From positions 1 through 58,555 of the forward strand of contig NZ_RSFW01000035.1 in NCBI RefSeq assembly GCF_003937825.1: a stretch of 58,555 bases of DNA, read 5' to 3'. The stretch comes from Mesobacillus subterraneus. GTDB taxonomy: Bacteria; Bacillota; Bacilli; Bacillales; Cytobacillaceae. Below, piece after piece: positions 1-8,443 of the stretch. The translations under genes and the position numbers were made by a program. Position 1 is the first letter of the stretch. The number at the start of each line of letters is the position of its first letter. A model generated the notes under the pieces. It was given only the letters and a program-made list of their open reading frames with translations, did no database searches and was not told the DNA's origin.

Positions 1-36
1 GTTGACGCTTGTTTGTTTAGTTTTCAAAGAGCAAAT
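1..36 (-). other. rRNA operon leader just upstream of a 16S gene (partial)
   Basis: Read on the minus strand, this edge contains TGCTCTTTGAAAACTAAAC followed by AGCGTCAAC, the conserved boxA-like leader that precedes 16S rRNA genes in Bacillaceae. The 16S gene itself would begin just outside the window, so the adjacent tRNA cluster lies upstream of an rRNA operon. This is recognised from memory of the family, not aligned. Confidence 0.75.
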
Positions 37-40
37 ATAC

Positions 41-114
41 TGGAGCGGGTGATGGGAATCGAACCCACTACATCAGCTTGGAAGGCTGAGGTTTTACCAG
101 TAAACTACACCCGC
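41..114 (-). tRNA. tRNA-Gly (anticodon TCC)
   Basis: Complete cloverleaf with a 7-bp acceptor GCGGGTG/CACCCGC, anticodon loop CTTCCAA and T-loop GTTCGATTC. The CCA end is encoded. It is the last tRNA of the eleven-gene minus-strand cluster, next to the rRNA leader. Confidence 0.96.
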
Positions 115-133
115 ATATAAAATTGGTCGCTAA

Positions 134-210
134 TGGTCGGGAAGACAGGATTCGAACCTGCGACCCCTTGGTCCCAAACCAAGTGCTCTACCAAGCTGAG
201 CTACTCCCCG
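134..210 (-). tRNA. tRNA-Pro (anticodon TGG)
   Basis: Cloverleaf with anticodon stem CTTGG/CCAAG around TGG and T-loop GGTTCGAATCC. The CCA end is encoded, giving 77 nt. Confidence 0.96.
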
Positions 211-228
211 TTACTAGAGAAAAAATAA

Positions 229-305
<77 letters not shown>

Positions 306-367
306 ATATGTTTTAATAACAACTTTTATATATTATCATTTCCACCGGAAGATGTCAATGACTTTTT

Positions 368-454
<87 letters not shown>

Positions 455-513
455 AAAAACATGACAGGTTTATATAATAACCAATTCACTTTCATTAATC
501 AACAGGTAATTAA

Positions 514-598
514 TGGTGCGGGTGAAGGGAGTCGAACCCCCACGCCTTGCGGCGCCAGATCCTAAGTCTGGTGCGTCTGCCAATTCCGCCACACCCGC
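514..598 (-). tRNA. tRNA-Leu (anticodon TAG)
   Basis: Class II tRNA of 85 nt with a long variable arm, anticodon TAG in stem CCAGA/TCTGG, and CCA encoded. Confidence 0.95.
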
Positions 599-620
599 AT
601 ATTAAAGTAGAAAGAAAAAC

Positions 621-696
621 TGGTGAGCCATGAAGGACTCGAACCTTCGACCCTCTGATTAAAAGTCAGATGCTCTACCGACTGAGCTAATGGCTC
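621..696 (-). tRNA. tRNA-Lys (anticodon TTT)
   Basis: Anticodon loop CTTTTAA in stem TCTGA/TCAGA. CCA is encoded. The second tRNA-Lys gene near 57.1 kb has the same body but lacks the CCA. Confidence 0.96.
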
Positions 697-702
697 AAAA
701 AA

Positions 703-777
703 TGGCTGGGCTAGCTGGATTCGAACCAACGCATGACGGAGTCAAAGTCCGTTGCCTTACCGCTTGGCTATAGCCCA
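703..777 (-). tRNA. tRNA-Gln (anticodon TTG)
   Basis: Acceptor TGGGCTA/TAGCCCA, anticodon TTG, CCA encoded. An apparently identical copy is in the right-hand cluster. Confidence 0.96.
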
Positions 778-783
778 ATAAAA

Positions 784-859
784 TGGCGGTCCCGACCGGG
801 ATCGAACCGGCGATCTCCTGCGTGACAGGCAGGCATGTTAACCGCTACACCACGGGACC
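784..859 (-). tRNA. tRNA-Asp (anticodon GTC)
   Basis: Acceptor GGTCCCG/CGGGACC, anticodon GTC in stem CCTGC/GCAGG, discriminator G, CCA encoded. Confidence 0.96.
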
Positions 860-926
860 ATTTAGTTATTTATTTTTTCGCTGGCGTGAATTAAGGATGA
901 TTATTTTCGCTGGAGCGAAAATATCT

Positions 927-1001
927 TGGTGACCCCTACGGGATTCGAACCCGTGTTACCGCCGTGAAAGGGCGGTGTCTTAACCGCTTGACCAAGGGGC
1001 C
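927..1001 (-). tRNA. tRNA-Glu (anticodon TTC)
   Basis: Acceptor GGCCCCT/AGGGGTC with one G-U pair, anticodon TTC, CCA encoded. The spacer beside it carries a small hairpin (TTTTCGCT/AGCGAAAA) that recurs beside the other tRNA-Glu gene. Confidence 0.96.
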
Positions 1002-1016
1002 GTATTTAAAATGTCC

Positions 1017-1107
1017 TGGCGGAGAAGGAGGGATTTGAACCCTCGCGCCGGTTACCCGACCTACACCCTTAGCAGGGGCGCCTCTTCAGCCTCTTGAGTA
1101 CTTCCCC
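1017..1107 (-). tRNA. tRNA-Ser (anticodon GCT)
   Basis: Class II tRNA of 91 nt with a long variable arm, anticodon GCT, CCA encoded. Confidence 0.95.
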
Positions 1108-1123
1108 ATACCTTAAAAATCAA

Positions 1124-1198
1124 TGGCTCCGCAGGTAGGATTCGAACCTACGACCGCTCGGTTAACAGCCGAGTGCTCTACCACTGAGCTACTGCGGA
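1124..1198 (-). tRNA. tRNA-Asn (anticodon GTT)
   Basis: Acceptor TCCGCAG/CTGCGGA, anticodon GTT, CCA encoded. It is the first gene of the left tRNA cluster in the direction of transcription. A second copy follows the 5S gene on the right. Confidence 0.96.
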
Positions 1199-1317
1199 AT
1201 AACTTTATTTTTTCGCGTCGATGTCTTGTCGACTCTTACTATTATAGGGAGGTACCCACGAAAAGTCAAGCATGTTTTTGATAAGTTTTTTATTCTTTTC
1301 AAATCGGTTGCGAATGC

Positions 1318-1791
1318 TTATTCTACCGTCATATCTTTGACTTTCGCAAGTTTCCCCCTGCATTTTCCACAAACATATTTTATTGTGTTGATTGATCTTT
1401 TACGTCGGTAAATAAGCTTGCAGCTGGTGCACTGATAGAAAATGATTCTTTGTCTGGACTTTCTTTTTCTCTCTTCGGGCAGTGTCGAGCAAAACCTGGG
1501 CGCACCCACTCTTTTTAGTAAGTCCCTGAAATCCTTATCGCGATGCTTATATCCTTTACCTTCTATATGAAGGTGGTAATGACAGAGTTCATGCTTGATG
1601 ATTCCTATGAGTTCGTCTTCGCCAAGCTGCTCAAAGTATTTCTTGTTTATCTCTATATTATGGCTTCTCAGCATATAGCGGCCGCCGGTCGTCCTAAGCC
1701 TAGGATTGAAGAATGCTTTATGCCTGAATGGCTTTTTAAAGTAATCATCTGAAATCTTAACCACAAGATCATGCAATTCCTGATCCGTCAT
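1318..1791 (-). CDS. ydcK: SprT-like zinc metalloprotease family protein
   Basis: The 157-residue protein carries the SprT zinc motif HELCH at residues 67-71, with further histidines just after it. A C-terminal zinc ribbon is formed by two pairs of cysteines (CTSC near residue 122 and CGKC near 141). Length and architecture match the SprT-like family found next to tex and cmpA in Bacillus. Family knowledge suggests a DNA-protein-crosslink or DNA-associated protease fold, but the bacterial protein has no proven substrate. It is the last gene before the tRNA cluster, transcribed in the same direction. The symbol follows the B. subtilis syntenic gene. Confidence 0.88.
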   Translation of the reverse strand: MTDQELHDLVVKISDDYFKKPFRHKAFFNPRLRTTGGRYMLRSHNIEINKKYFEQLGEDELIGIIKHELCHYHLHIEGKGYKHRDKDFRDLLKRVGAPRFCSTLPEERKRKSRQRIIFYQCTSCKLIYRRKRSINTIKYVCGKCRGKLAKVKDMTVE

Positions 1792-1884
1792 CTGTCATTC
1801 GCCTGCCTTTTATAGAAACATGACAACCCATTATAGCATATATTAATGTTACCTTTTAACGCATTATTTTAAGGAGGTATTGTT

Positions 1885-2004
1885 ATGCCGGTCTGGTTCC
1901 AGAATCAAATGAAACGAGCCTTCTATGAAAAAAATCGCTATCAAATCAAACTTTTAAACCAATGCTGGTACTTTTATAGAAATAAACAGGGCTTGAATGA
2001 ATAA
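1885..2004 (+). CDS. cmpA: Cortex morphogenetic protein CmpA
   Basis: This is a 39-residue ORF starting MPVWFQNQMKRAF and containing the conserved core YQIKLLNQCWYFYR, which is the hallmark of CmpA. An AAGGAGGT ribosome binding site lies at 1871-1878, 6 nt before the ATG. In B. subtilis CmpA is made in the mother cell and acts with the ClpXP adaptor pathway to remove defective SpoIVA during sporulation, checking that coat and cortex assembly is proceeding. It lies divergently between the SprT-like gene and tex, its usual place. Its presence implies a spore former. Confidence 0.93.
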   Translation: MPVWFQNQMKRAFYEKNRYQIKLLNQCWYFYRNKQGLNE

Positions 2005-2005
2005 A

Positions 2006-2035
2006 AAGACTGCAGGCTGCCCTGCAGTCTTTTTT
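2006..2035. terminator. Bidirectional terminator between cmpA and tex
   Basis: Perfect stem GACTGCAGG/CCTGCAGTC with a 4-nt loop, flanked by A-run and T-run. It serves cmpA on the plus strand and tex on the minus strand. Confidence 0.85.
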
Positions 2036-2037
2036 CA

Positions 2038-4218
2038 TTATGCCTGATCCGGCTTCAGCATTGTCAGGGCTACACGTCCCTTTTTATGGTCAACACTGTC
2101 CACCCATACCGTTACGACATCTCCAACAGAGACAATATCCAATGGGTGCTTAACAAATCTGTTGCTCAGCTTCGAGATATGAACAAGGCCATCCTGTTTC
2201 ACCCCGATGTCGACGAATGCTCCGAAGTCGACTACGTTTCGTACAGTTCCTTGTAACTCCATCCCGGCTTTTAAGTCCTCCAATTTCAGGACATCTTTTT
2301 TCAGTAGCGGTGCAGGCAGTTCATCACGCGGATCCCGCTCCGGTCTCACGAGTGCATCAATGATATCTTTCAGGGTCAGTTTACCGATTTCAAGCTCATC
2401 TGCAGTTTGGTCGATGTTTATTTTAGCTAACGCTTCTTTTAAAGCCGGTGTTCCCAGATCGGTTGTCTTGAAACCGAGGCTGTCAAGGAGCTGCTTTACC
2501 TCTCCATAGCTTTCTGGGTGAATACCAGTACGATCCAGTGGTTCTTTCCCATCTATGACACGAAGGAAGCCAATCGCCTGTTCGTAAGTCTTGGCACCTA
2601 GGCGAGGAATTTTCTTCAGCTGTGCACGGCTTGTGAACTTCCCTTCTTCCTCACGCTTTTTCACAATATTGTTGGCAACCGTTTTTGACAGGCCTGATAC
2701 ATATTGCAAAAGGGAAGACGAAGCTGTATTGACATTCACCCCAACCTGGTTAACAGCTGTCTCGACGACGAAAGTCAATGATTCCGATAGCTTCTTCTGG
2801 CTGACATCATGCTGGTACTGCCCGACCCCCACGGATTTCGGATCTATTTTAACGAGCTCGGCCAGCGGATCCTGCAAACGGCGGGCGATCGATACTGCAC
2901 TTCGCTCTTCAACCTGGTAATTCGGAAATTCTTCTCGGGCAAGGTCAGAAGCTGAATACACACTCGCTCCAGCCTCATTTACAATCAGATAATAAATCTC
3001 TTCATTTAGTTCCTTCAGGATATCGGATACGAATTGCTCGGTTTCCCTGGAGGCGGTTCCGTTTCCGATCGCAACCATCTCTACTTTGTAATCCTTTAGG
3101 AAGCGAATGAACTTATCCTTCGCCTCCGTATTTTTTGCGCCGGAGGTATGAGGATAGATCACACCGATAGAAAGTACCTTTCCTGTTTCATCGACAGCCG
3201 CCAATTTACATCCTGTTCGGAAGGCAGGGTCTACACCAAGTACAACCTTCCCTTTCAAAGGCGGCTGCAAAAGCAGTTTGCGAAGGTTCTCTGAGAAGAT
3301 ATGGATTGCCTGTTCTTCTGCTTTTTCCGTCAGTTCATTTCTGATTTCACGTTCGATGGATGGCTGAATCAGACGTTTATAAGCATCCTCAATTGCTTCC
3401 ATTACGGCTGAAGCTGTCACAGAATTGCTTTTTGTGATCCATTTCCGCTGCATGTAGCTCATGACCACATCTGTTTTCGGCTTAATGGATACTCTTAGTA
3501 TCTCTTCTTTTTCTCCGCGGTTGAGCGCAAGAATCCGGTGAGGCACGACTTTATTGACCGGTTCTGCATACTCATAATACATCTCATATACATTTTTCTC
3601 ATCAAGCTCTTCGTTTTTCACCGAGGATTCGATTGAGCCTGTTTTAAAAGTTTCTGCCCGGATCCACTTGCGGCTGTCTGCGTCATCAGAGATCATTTCG
3701 GCTATGATATCTTTCGCACCTGCAATCGCATCTTCTACAGACTCGACGCCCTTATCTTCTGATAAAAATTCGCCAGCTTTTTCTTCTAGGCTGCCATTCA
3801 CAGGAAATTCGAGCATCCATTGGGCAAGCGGCTCAAGGCCTTTCTCCTTCGCAACAGTCGCTTTCGTTCTTCTTTTTTGCTTGTAGGGACGGTAAAGGTC
3901 TTCTACTTCCTGCAGCTTGATCGCTTTTTCAATGTTCGCTTTCAGTTCCGGCGTCAGCTTTCCCTGCTCCTCGATCAGCCTGATGACTTCCTCTTTGCGC
4001 TGCTCGAGGTTCTGTATGTATTGCCATCTTTCTACGATGTCACGGATTTGTACTTCATCAAGCGCGCCTGTCATTTCCTTTCGGTAACGGGCAATGAACG
4101 GAACCGTGTTCCCTTCATTAATCAGTGAAATCACACTTTGCACTTGCTTTGATGATAATGATTGCTCTTTGGCAATGATTTTTACGTATTGATCTTGCTT
4201 TTCCATTGTTTGAGTCAA
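2038..4218 (-). CDS. tex: RNA-binding transcription accessory protein Tex
   Basis: About 726 residues with the Tex architecture: helical N-terminal region (1-190), YqgF/RuvC-like fold starting VVLGVDPAFRTGCK (near 330), helix-hairpin-helix segment (GLSKTVANNIV and IPRLGAKTYEQA, about 500-560), and a C-terminal S1 RNA-binding domain (GTVRNVVDFGAFVDIG, about 650-720). I prefer the TTG at 4218, because GGAGG sits 8 nt upstream of it; the frame is open to an ATG at 4257, but that start has no such site. The B. subtilis equivalent is YdcI. It probably acts on transcription elongation and RNA, with no defined substrate. Confidence 0.95.
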   Translation of the reverse strand: MTQTMEKQDQYVKIIAKEQSLSSKQVQSVISLINEGNTVPFIARYRKEMTGALDEVQIRDIVERWQYIQNLEQRKEEVIRLIEEQGKLTPELKANIEKAIKLQEVEDLYRPYKQKRRTKATVAKEKGLEPLAQWMLEFPVNGSLEEKAGEFLSEDKGVESVEDAIAGAKDIIAEMISDDADSRKWIRAETFKTGSIESSVKNEELDEKNVYEMYYEYAEPVNKVVPHRILALNRGEKEEILRVSIKPKTDVVMSYMQRKWITKSNSVTASAVMEAIEDAYKRLIQPSIEREIRNELTEKAEEQAIHIFSENLRKLLLQPPLKGKVVLGVDPAFRTGCKLAAVDETGKVLSIGVIYPHTSGAKNTEAKDKFIRFLKDYKVEMVAIGNGTASRETEQFVSDILKELNEEIYYLIVNEAGASVYSASDLAREEFPNYQVEERSAVSIARRLQDPLAELVKIDPKSVGVGQYQHDVSQKKLSESLTFVVETAVNQVGVNVNTASSSLLQYVSGLSKTVANNIVKKREEEGKFTSRAQLKKIPRLGAKTYEQAIGFLRVIDGKEPLDRTGIHPESYGEVKQLLDSLGFKTTDLGTPALKEALAKINIDQTADELEIGKLTLKDIIDALVRPERDPRDELPAPLLKKDVLKLEDLKAGMELQGTVRNVVDFGAFVDIGVKQDGLVHISKLSNRFVKHPLDIVSVGDVVTVWVDSVDHKKGRVALTMLKPDQA

Positions 4219-4429
4219 GAGCCAATCCTCCATAATCTTTATTGTATTGCTTGTCACTCATTACAGTGTACCAAAATCGGCGGAAGCTTTACAGTGAGGA
4301 TAGAACCTCCGGGCAGGAGTTCATTTTTCCAATGCGTTACTCCGCGACATAGATTATATCGACCAACTAAAGTTTTCCCTCGCAAAGTTTATACAGCAAT
4401 TTTTAACAAAACAAAAAGAAGCCCACCGG

Positions 4430-5029
4430 CTATAGTAGACTTCCCACAATAAAAGTTGCATCATCCATTGAGTTTTCATAGTCGCTTTTGATTTGTTCTG
4501 CGATGGCTGCGATGGATCGATATCCCTTCAGGATCGTTTTTGCTCCATGAATGTTATCAAATCCGTCTGAATAGATCAGGAATTTCGATTCTGGTTCGTA
4601 AACGAATCGCTGGGTGTGAAATACTTGCGGCTTGCCTGACAGATAGCCTGTTACGGGCAGGGGATATGTCAGCTTGCCATTGGGTGAATAGAGGAAAAAG
4701 CGGATATTCCCGACACAGCTGTAAACGAATTCGCGGCTCTCGAAGTAGACCTTGAAAATCGATACGGCTGCACCTCTTTTTTGCACCAGGCTGTTGTTGC
4801 AGTATTTCATGAGTGTATCGACGTCTTCGTGATGGTGTTGCTCTACCACAGACACAACCGCCGCAGAAGCTTCATGGGCGTATTGCCCTGACCCTAATCC
4901 ATCAGCTAGTACACAGACAAAATATTCTTCGGTGGCTGTGAAAAAGTAGCTGTCACCGCACTCTAATTTACCTTCTTTGATTGTCTGGTAAGCATAAAGT
5001 TCTATTTTGTCTTCGAACTGTTGGATCAT
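4430..5029 (-). CDS. rsbX: Phosphoserine phosphatase RsbX
   Basis: A 199-residue PP2C-fold phosphatase with the metal-binding segment LADGLGSG near residue 35 and YSDGFD near 153. In B. subtilis RsbX dephosphorylates RsbS and RsbR in the stressosome, which resets the environmental branch of sigma-B activation. Its ATG overlaps the sigB stop (ATGA), so it is translationally coupled as the last gene of the rsb operon. Length equals the B. subtilis protein. It is intact, which matters given the broken rsbW upstream. Confidence 0.93.
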   Translation of the reverse strand: MIQQFEDKIELYAYQTIKEGKLECGDSYFFTATEEYFVCVLADGLGSGQYAHEASAAVVSVVEQHHHEDVDTLMKYCNNSLVQKRGAAVSIFKVYFESREFVYSCVGNIRFFLYSPNGKLTYPLPVTGYLSGKPQVFHTQRFVYEPESKFLIYSDGFDNIHGAKTILKGYRSIAAIAEQIKSDYENSMDDATFIVGSLL

Positions 5030-5820
5030 GTAATGTACTCCGAATTGTTGTTTTCGGCATGGATCGCTTCCTGAAGTTTCTTGATGGCTCTTCTTTGAAG
5101 TCTTGATACATGCATCTGTGAAATCCCTAACTTGTCACCCGCCTCTTTCTGGCTAAGGTTATCAAGGTAAGTATATTGGATAATTAACTTCTCGCGGTCG
5201 CTCAGGACATGCAATACCTTCTCGAGGACCAATCTTTGATTGATTTTTTCATAGCCCTCATCAATGTTTCCGACGATATCCAACAGAGTGACTGTTCCTC
5301 CATCAGAATCGGCTTCAATAGAATGGTCGACAGATAATGCCTGATAGCTTTTGCCCATTTCCATGGCTTCCAGCACTTCTTCTTCGGAAACCTGGAGTGC
5401 TTCTGCAATCTCATCCACTCTTGGGGAGCGGTGAAGCTGGGTGGTCAGATCTTCGACGGTCGTCTTGATTTTCGGACCAAGCTCCTTGATTCTCCGCGGT
5501 ACGTGGACGCTCCACGTTTTATCTCTTAAAAATCGCTTGATCTCACCAATAATGGTCGGTACAGCAAATGCTTCAAAGCTTTTGCCGAATGATTCATCGT
5601 AACGGCGGATCGCGCCTAAAAGACCGATCATCCCAACCTGGAAAATATCCTCGTGGAACGATCTTCCCTTAGAGTATTTCCTTGCGATTGTTTCAACAAG
5701 GTTTTGGTAATGAAGAACCAGCTCATTCTGGGCTTCCGCATCCTCATGGAGCTGGTACGCTTTGATTAATTCATTGATTTCTTCTTTTGGACGTTGCTTA
5801 GGTTGAGATTGTCTCTGCAT
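5026..5820 (-). CDS. sigB: General stress sigma factor SigB
   Basis: A 264-residue sigma-70 family factor of the SigB/SigF/SigG group. Region 2 includes FQVGMIGLLGAIRRYDES and region 4 ends with the helix-turn-helix KEAGDKLGISQMHVSRLQRR. A GGTGGAGAG site precedes the ATG, and the start lies inside the 3' end of the rsbW frame, an overlap of 23 bp. SigB directs the general stress regulon. It is normally held by RsbW and released when RsbV is dephosphorylated. With rsbW interrupted in this sequence, SigB may be unrestrained. Confidence 0.96.
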   Translation of the reverse strand: MQRQSQPKQRPKEEINELIKAYQLHEDAEAQNELVLHYQNLVETIARKYSKGRSFHEDIFQVGMIGLLGAIRRYDESFGKSFEAFAVPTIIGEIKRFLRDKTWSVHVPRRIKELGPKIKTTVEDLTTQLHRSPRVDEIAEALQVSEEEVLEAMEMGKSYQALSVDHSIEADSDGGTVTLLDIVGNIDEGYEKINQRLVLEKVLHVLSDREKLIIQYTYLDNLSQKEAGDKLGISQMHVSRLQRRAIKKLQEAIHAENNNSEYIT

Positions 5821-6271
5821 CTCTCTCCACCTGCTCTCCTTCTCGGTACTTGGTCATAAAGACCGTGACACCCTCTTTGTGATGGATTCGAACCTCGTCC
5901 ATCAGAGTTTCGATCAGATACAGTCCCAAGCCTCCTTCGCGAAGGAATTCCACGGAACTATTCTGATCATACGGACCAAGTCCCTGACGTGCTGAATGGA
6001 AATCGAAGCTTTAGCCATTGTCTGCGACCATTACCTCAAGCTTGTCTTCATATAAACCGAATCCGATGATGACTTCGCCATTTTCATTGTTTTTATAAGC
6101 ATGCTGCACAGCGTTTGTACATGCCTCGCTGGTAGCGATTTTCAGATCTTCTATTTCGTCATAGGAAAAACCCATGCGGCTTGCGATTCCGGAGAGGGTC
6201 AAACGAATGACACCCACGAATTCCGGTTTTGCCGGGATTTTCATTTCAATATAGTCAAATGACTGGTTCAT
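5798..6271 (-). pseudogene. rsbW: Anti-sigma-B factor/serine kinase RsbW, interrupted by an in-frame stop
   Basis: The frame starts at the ATG at 6271, coupled to rsbV (ATGA). It codes a normal RsbW N-terminus with the GHKL N-box [11 protein letters not shown] and the start of the G1 box (ADNG, residues 83-86). Codon 87 is TAA (6013-6011). Beyond it the same frame runs open for 70 more codons with conserved RsbW sequence (SFDF, then GLGPY, then EGGLGLYLIETLMDEV) and ends at TAA 5800-5798, giving the family length of about 157. A single base change therefore explains the break. The 86-residue product lacks most of the ATP-binding fold. Sequencing error cannot be excluded. Confidence 0.9.
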
Positions 6272-6600
6272 TGCACTCCACCCTCAATCTGGCTGTTTAT
6301 ATCGATAATATCGGCCAAGCCGGTGATTTCAAAAAGTCTCTGCAACCGTTCGGATAAACCGACGATTTTGAACTCCCCGTTATGGGCCCGGACATTCTTG
6401 AACACTCCAACAAACACTCCAAGCCCAGTACTATCCATATAATTGACCTCGGAAAGATCGACAACCATCTTTATGCCCTCTTTTTCGGACATCGGGAAAA
6501 GCTTTTCACGTAGCTGTGGAGCTGTATATGCATCAATTTCGCCGCTGACTTTAACTGCTAACATAGATTCTGTTTCTTTAACATCTATCGAAATATTCAT
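6268..6600 (-). CDS. rsbV: Anti-anti-sigma factor RsbV
   Basis: A 110-residue STAS protein with the phosphorylatable serine in NYMDSTGLG (Ser57). Unphosphorylated RsbV binds RsbW and frees SigB. In the known pathway RsbW phosphorylates this serine and RsbU removes the phosphate. The stop overlaps the rsbW ATG. A near-consensus sigma-B promoter lies directly upstream, so rsbV, rsbW, sigB and rsbX form the autoregulated distal half of the operon. Confidence 0.95.
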   Translation of the reverse strand: MNISIDVKETESMLAVKVSGEIDAYTAPQLREKLFPMSEKEGIKMVVDLSEVNYMDSTGLGVFVGVFKNVRAHNGEFKIVGLSERLQRLFEITGLADIIDINSQIEGGVQ

Positions 6601-6638
6601 AAATGACCCACCCTTTACAATTCAATTGCTCTTTTGAT

Positions 6639-6664
6639 TTACCCGGTTCGGAACCCTGTTAAAC
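6639..6664 (-). promoter_or_regulatory. Sigma-B promoter of rsbV-rsbW-sigB-rsbX
   Basis: On the minus strand GTTTAA (-35, 6664-6659) and GGGTAA (-10, 6644-6639) are separated by 14 nt, an excellent match to the sigma-B consensus. The -35 overlaps the rsbU stop codon. This is where B. subtilis has its internal autoregulatory promoter. Confidence 0.88.
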
Positions 6665-7669
6665 ATTTCTTTTTAAAATGATTAAGGTAAAATCATCACG
6701 CAACTGGAAATGCTGAAGCTTTTCGAGTTCCCTAAAGATATTATTGACAATTTCCTGAGCATTTAAGTGAATATATTTATTTATATATCCGATTAATGTT
6801 TCCTTTTCGATGAAGCCCTCTTCCGTCCTGCATTCAGTTACCCCGTCTGACATCAGGATCACCATATCCCCAGGATGAATTTCTTTTTCATACTGGGTAT
6901 ACTTCGTCCGCTTGTCTACACCAAGCAGCAAGCCTCTTGCTGTCAGCTCTGAGAATCCCTTCTTTTTGGAATCATAATAGAAACCAGGCTCATGTCCGGC
7001 GGAAGCATAGTAGAAGATATTATTGGAAGGATTGAACATTCCATAAAACATCGTGATGAACATACTTGGGTCGACGTTTTGCTCGACTACTCTGTTCAGA
7101 TTTTCCAATATGCTGCTAGGGTCCAGGCGATTTTCCGGAAGGCTGTCCATCGCATACTTGATCATGGACATACAGAGTGCCGCCGGAATCCCTTTCCCGA
7201 TAACATCCGCAATCGCAACGCTGATATTATTATTCTCATCCTGGACGAAGTGGAAATAGTCCCCGTTCATATGTTTTGCCGGAACGCTAATCGCACCGAT
7301 ATCAATGCCAGGCACTGTCGGGATTTTTGTCCCGAGCAGCGTTTGCTGTACATTTGCGGCGATTTCCATTTCAGATCGCAATTCCTCTTGCATATGCCTC
7401 AGGCTCTGGTGTTCCCGGTAGGCAATGCCATAAGCAATCATGACCTCAAGGAGAATGTCAAAGGAATGCATGATATCTTCTGGAAGTTCAGGATACATCT
7501 CAAGCAGGATGCTTTTATGCAGGCTGATGATTTCCTCCGGGGCGATCTTATGCTCAATCGACTTGCGGCTGAACTTCTGCCCTGCATATAAAGCTTGTTC
7601 TGATTGCTCTTTAATATAATTGTCAAGAATATCCCGATACTTTGATTCCATCATTTCTCGGAAATCCAT
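6659..7669 (-). CDS. rsbU: PP2C phosphatase RsbU
   Basis: A 336-residue protein: helical N-terminal RsbT-binding domain (about 1-115), then a PP2C-type SpoIIE domain with ISVPAKHMNGDY, AIADVIGKGIPAAL and LMSDGVTE. It dephosphorylates RsbV-P when activated by RsbT. I chose the ATG at 7669 (MDFREMMESKY) because AGGGGG lies 7 nt upstream and the B. subtilis protein starts the same way; the frame is open 8 codons further. It follows rsbT with an 11-nt gap. Confidence 0.95.
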   Translation of the reverse strand: MDFREMMESKYRDILDNYIKEQSEQALYAGQKFSRKSIEHKIAPEEIISLHKSILLEMYPELPEDIMHSFDILLEVMIAYGIAYREHQSLRHMQEELRSEMEIAANVQQTLLGTKIPTVPGIDIGAISVPAKHMNGDYFHFVQDENNNISVAIADVIGKGIPAALCMSMIKYAMDSLPENRLDPSSILENLNRVVEQNVDPSMFITMFYGMFNPSNNIFYYASAGHEPGFYYDSKKKGFSELTARGLLLGVDKRTKYTQYEKEIHPGDMVILMSDGVTECRTEEGFIEKETLIGYINKYIHLNAQEIVNNIFRELEKLQHFQLRDDFTLIILKRNV

Positions 7670-7680
7670 ACTGTTTCCCC

Positions 7681-8082
7681 CTAACGGAGCCATTTAGTCG
7701 CTTTAATCTGTGTTCCTTGACCGGGTGAGGAGTCTATTTCGAATTCGTCCATAAGACGTTTCACTCCGGGAAGGCCGGCTCCAAGTCCTCCTGATGTTGA
7801 AAAACCATCTTCCATGACCTGGCGTATTTCCTTAATTCCTGGGCCGCTATCCACTGCATTGATTCGCAATCCCGCTTTTCCGCCGTCATACAGCTTGTCT
7901 ATGCAAATCTGCCCTTTTCCGGCGTATAAGTAAATATTCCTGGCCAATTCACTGATGGCGGTGGTGATTCTCGCTTGGTCAACGGTGCCAAACCCAAGCT
8001 CTTTCGCAACATTACGGCCAAGCTGGCGCGCTGCCACGATGTCCCATTCATTTATGATCGTAACGCAGGATTGGATGTCCAT
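7681..8082 (-). CDS. rsbT: Serine/threonine kinase RsbT
   Basis: A 133-residue GHKL-fold switch kinase with N-box SELARNIYLYAGKG, G1 box DSGPGI and G2 segment GLGAGLPGVKRLMD. On stress it phosphorylates RsbS and RsbR, leaves the stressosome and activates RsbU. It starts 4 nt after the rsbS stop, behind an AGGTGA site. Confidence 0.95.
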   Translation of the reverse strand: MDIQSCVTIINEWDIVAARQLGRNVAKELGFGTVDQARITTAISELARNIYLYAGKGQICIDKLYDGGKAGLRINAVDSGPGIKEIRQVMEDGFSTSGGLGAGLPGVKRLMDEFEIDSSPGQGTQIKATKWLR

Positions 8083-8086
8083 TCAC

Positions 8087-8443
8087 CTATTCCCCCAATT
8101 CCTGTTGTAATTTCTCCAAACCTTTTTCTAAATCTAATGCAGTTAGGACATCATCTAGGCCGATTCCTAATTCAATTAGCGTTATGGCTACAGCAGGCTG
8201 GATTCCAGTAATGACAACGATTGCGCCCATCAGCTTGGACATGTTGATGACATCTCCAAGAACTTTGGCGATAAAAGAGTCGATGAAATCGATTGAGGTT
8301 AAATCAATAACGACACCATTGGCGCTTGTCTCGTGAATCTTATGGAGCAAGTCCTCCTGGAATTGAAGTGCCGTTTGGTCGTCCAATTCCCATTGAATGG
8401 AAACCAACAGACAATCATTCAGTTTAAGGATTGGTATTCTCAC
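8087..8443 (-). CDS. rsbS: Stressosome scaffold/antagonist RsbS
   Basis: A single STAS domain of 118 residues with the phosphosite in [10 protein letters not shown] (Ser56, equivalent to Ser59 of B. subtilis). RsbS forms the stressosome core with RsbR proteins and captures RsbT. The ATG overlaps the rsbR stop. Confidence 0.95.
   Translation of the reverse strand: MRIPILKLNDCLLVSIQWELDDQTALQFQEDLLHKIHETSANGVVIDLTSIDFIDSFIAKVLGDVINMSKLMGAIVVITGIQPAVAITLIELGIGLDDVLTALDLEKGLEKLQQELGE

Noticed and set aside
6009-6015. Programmed read-through of the rsbW stop
   Set aside because: No read-through signal or suppressor context is visible, and no known RsbW uses one. A mutation or sequence error is simpler.
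7438-7626. Reverse-frame ORFs inside rsbU, sigB, tex, btuC and similar genes
   Set aside because: All lie within strongly supported genes, lack ribosome binding sites and show no family signatures.
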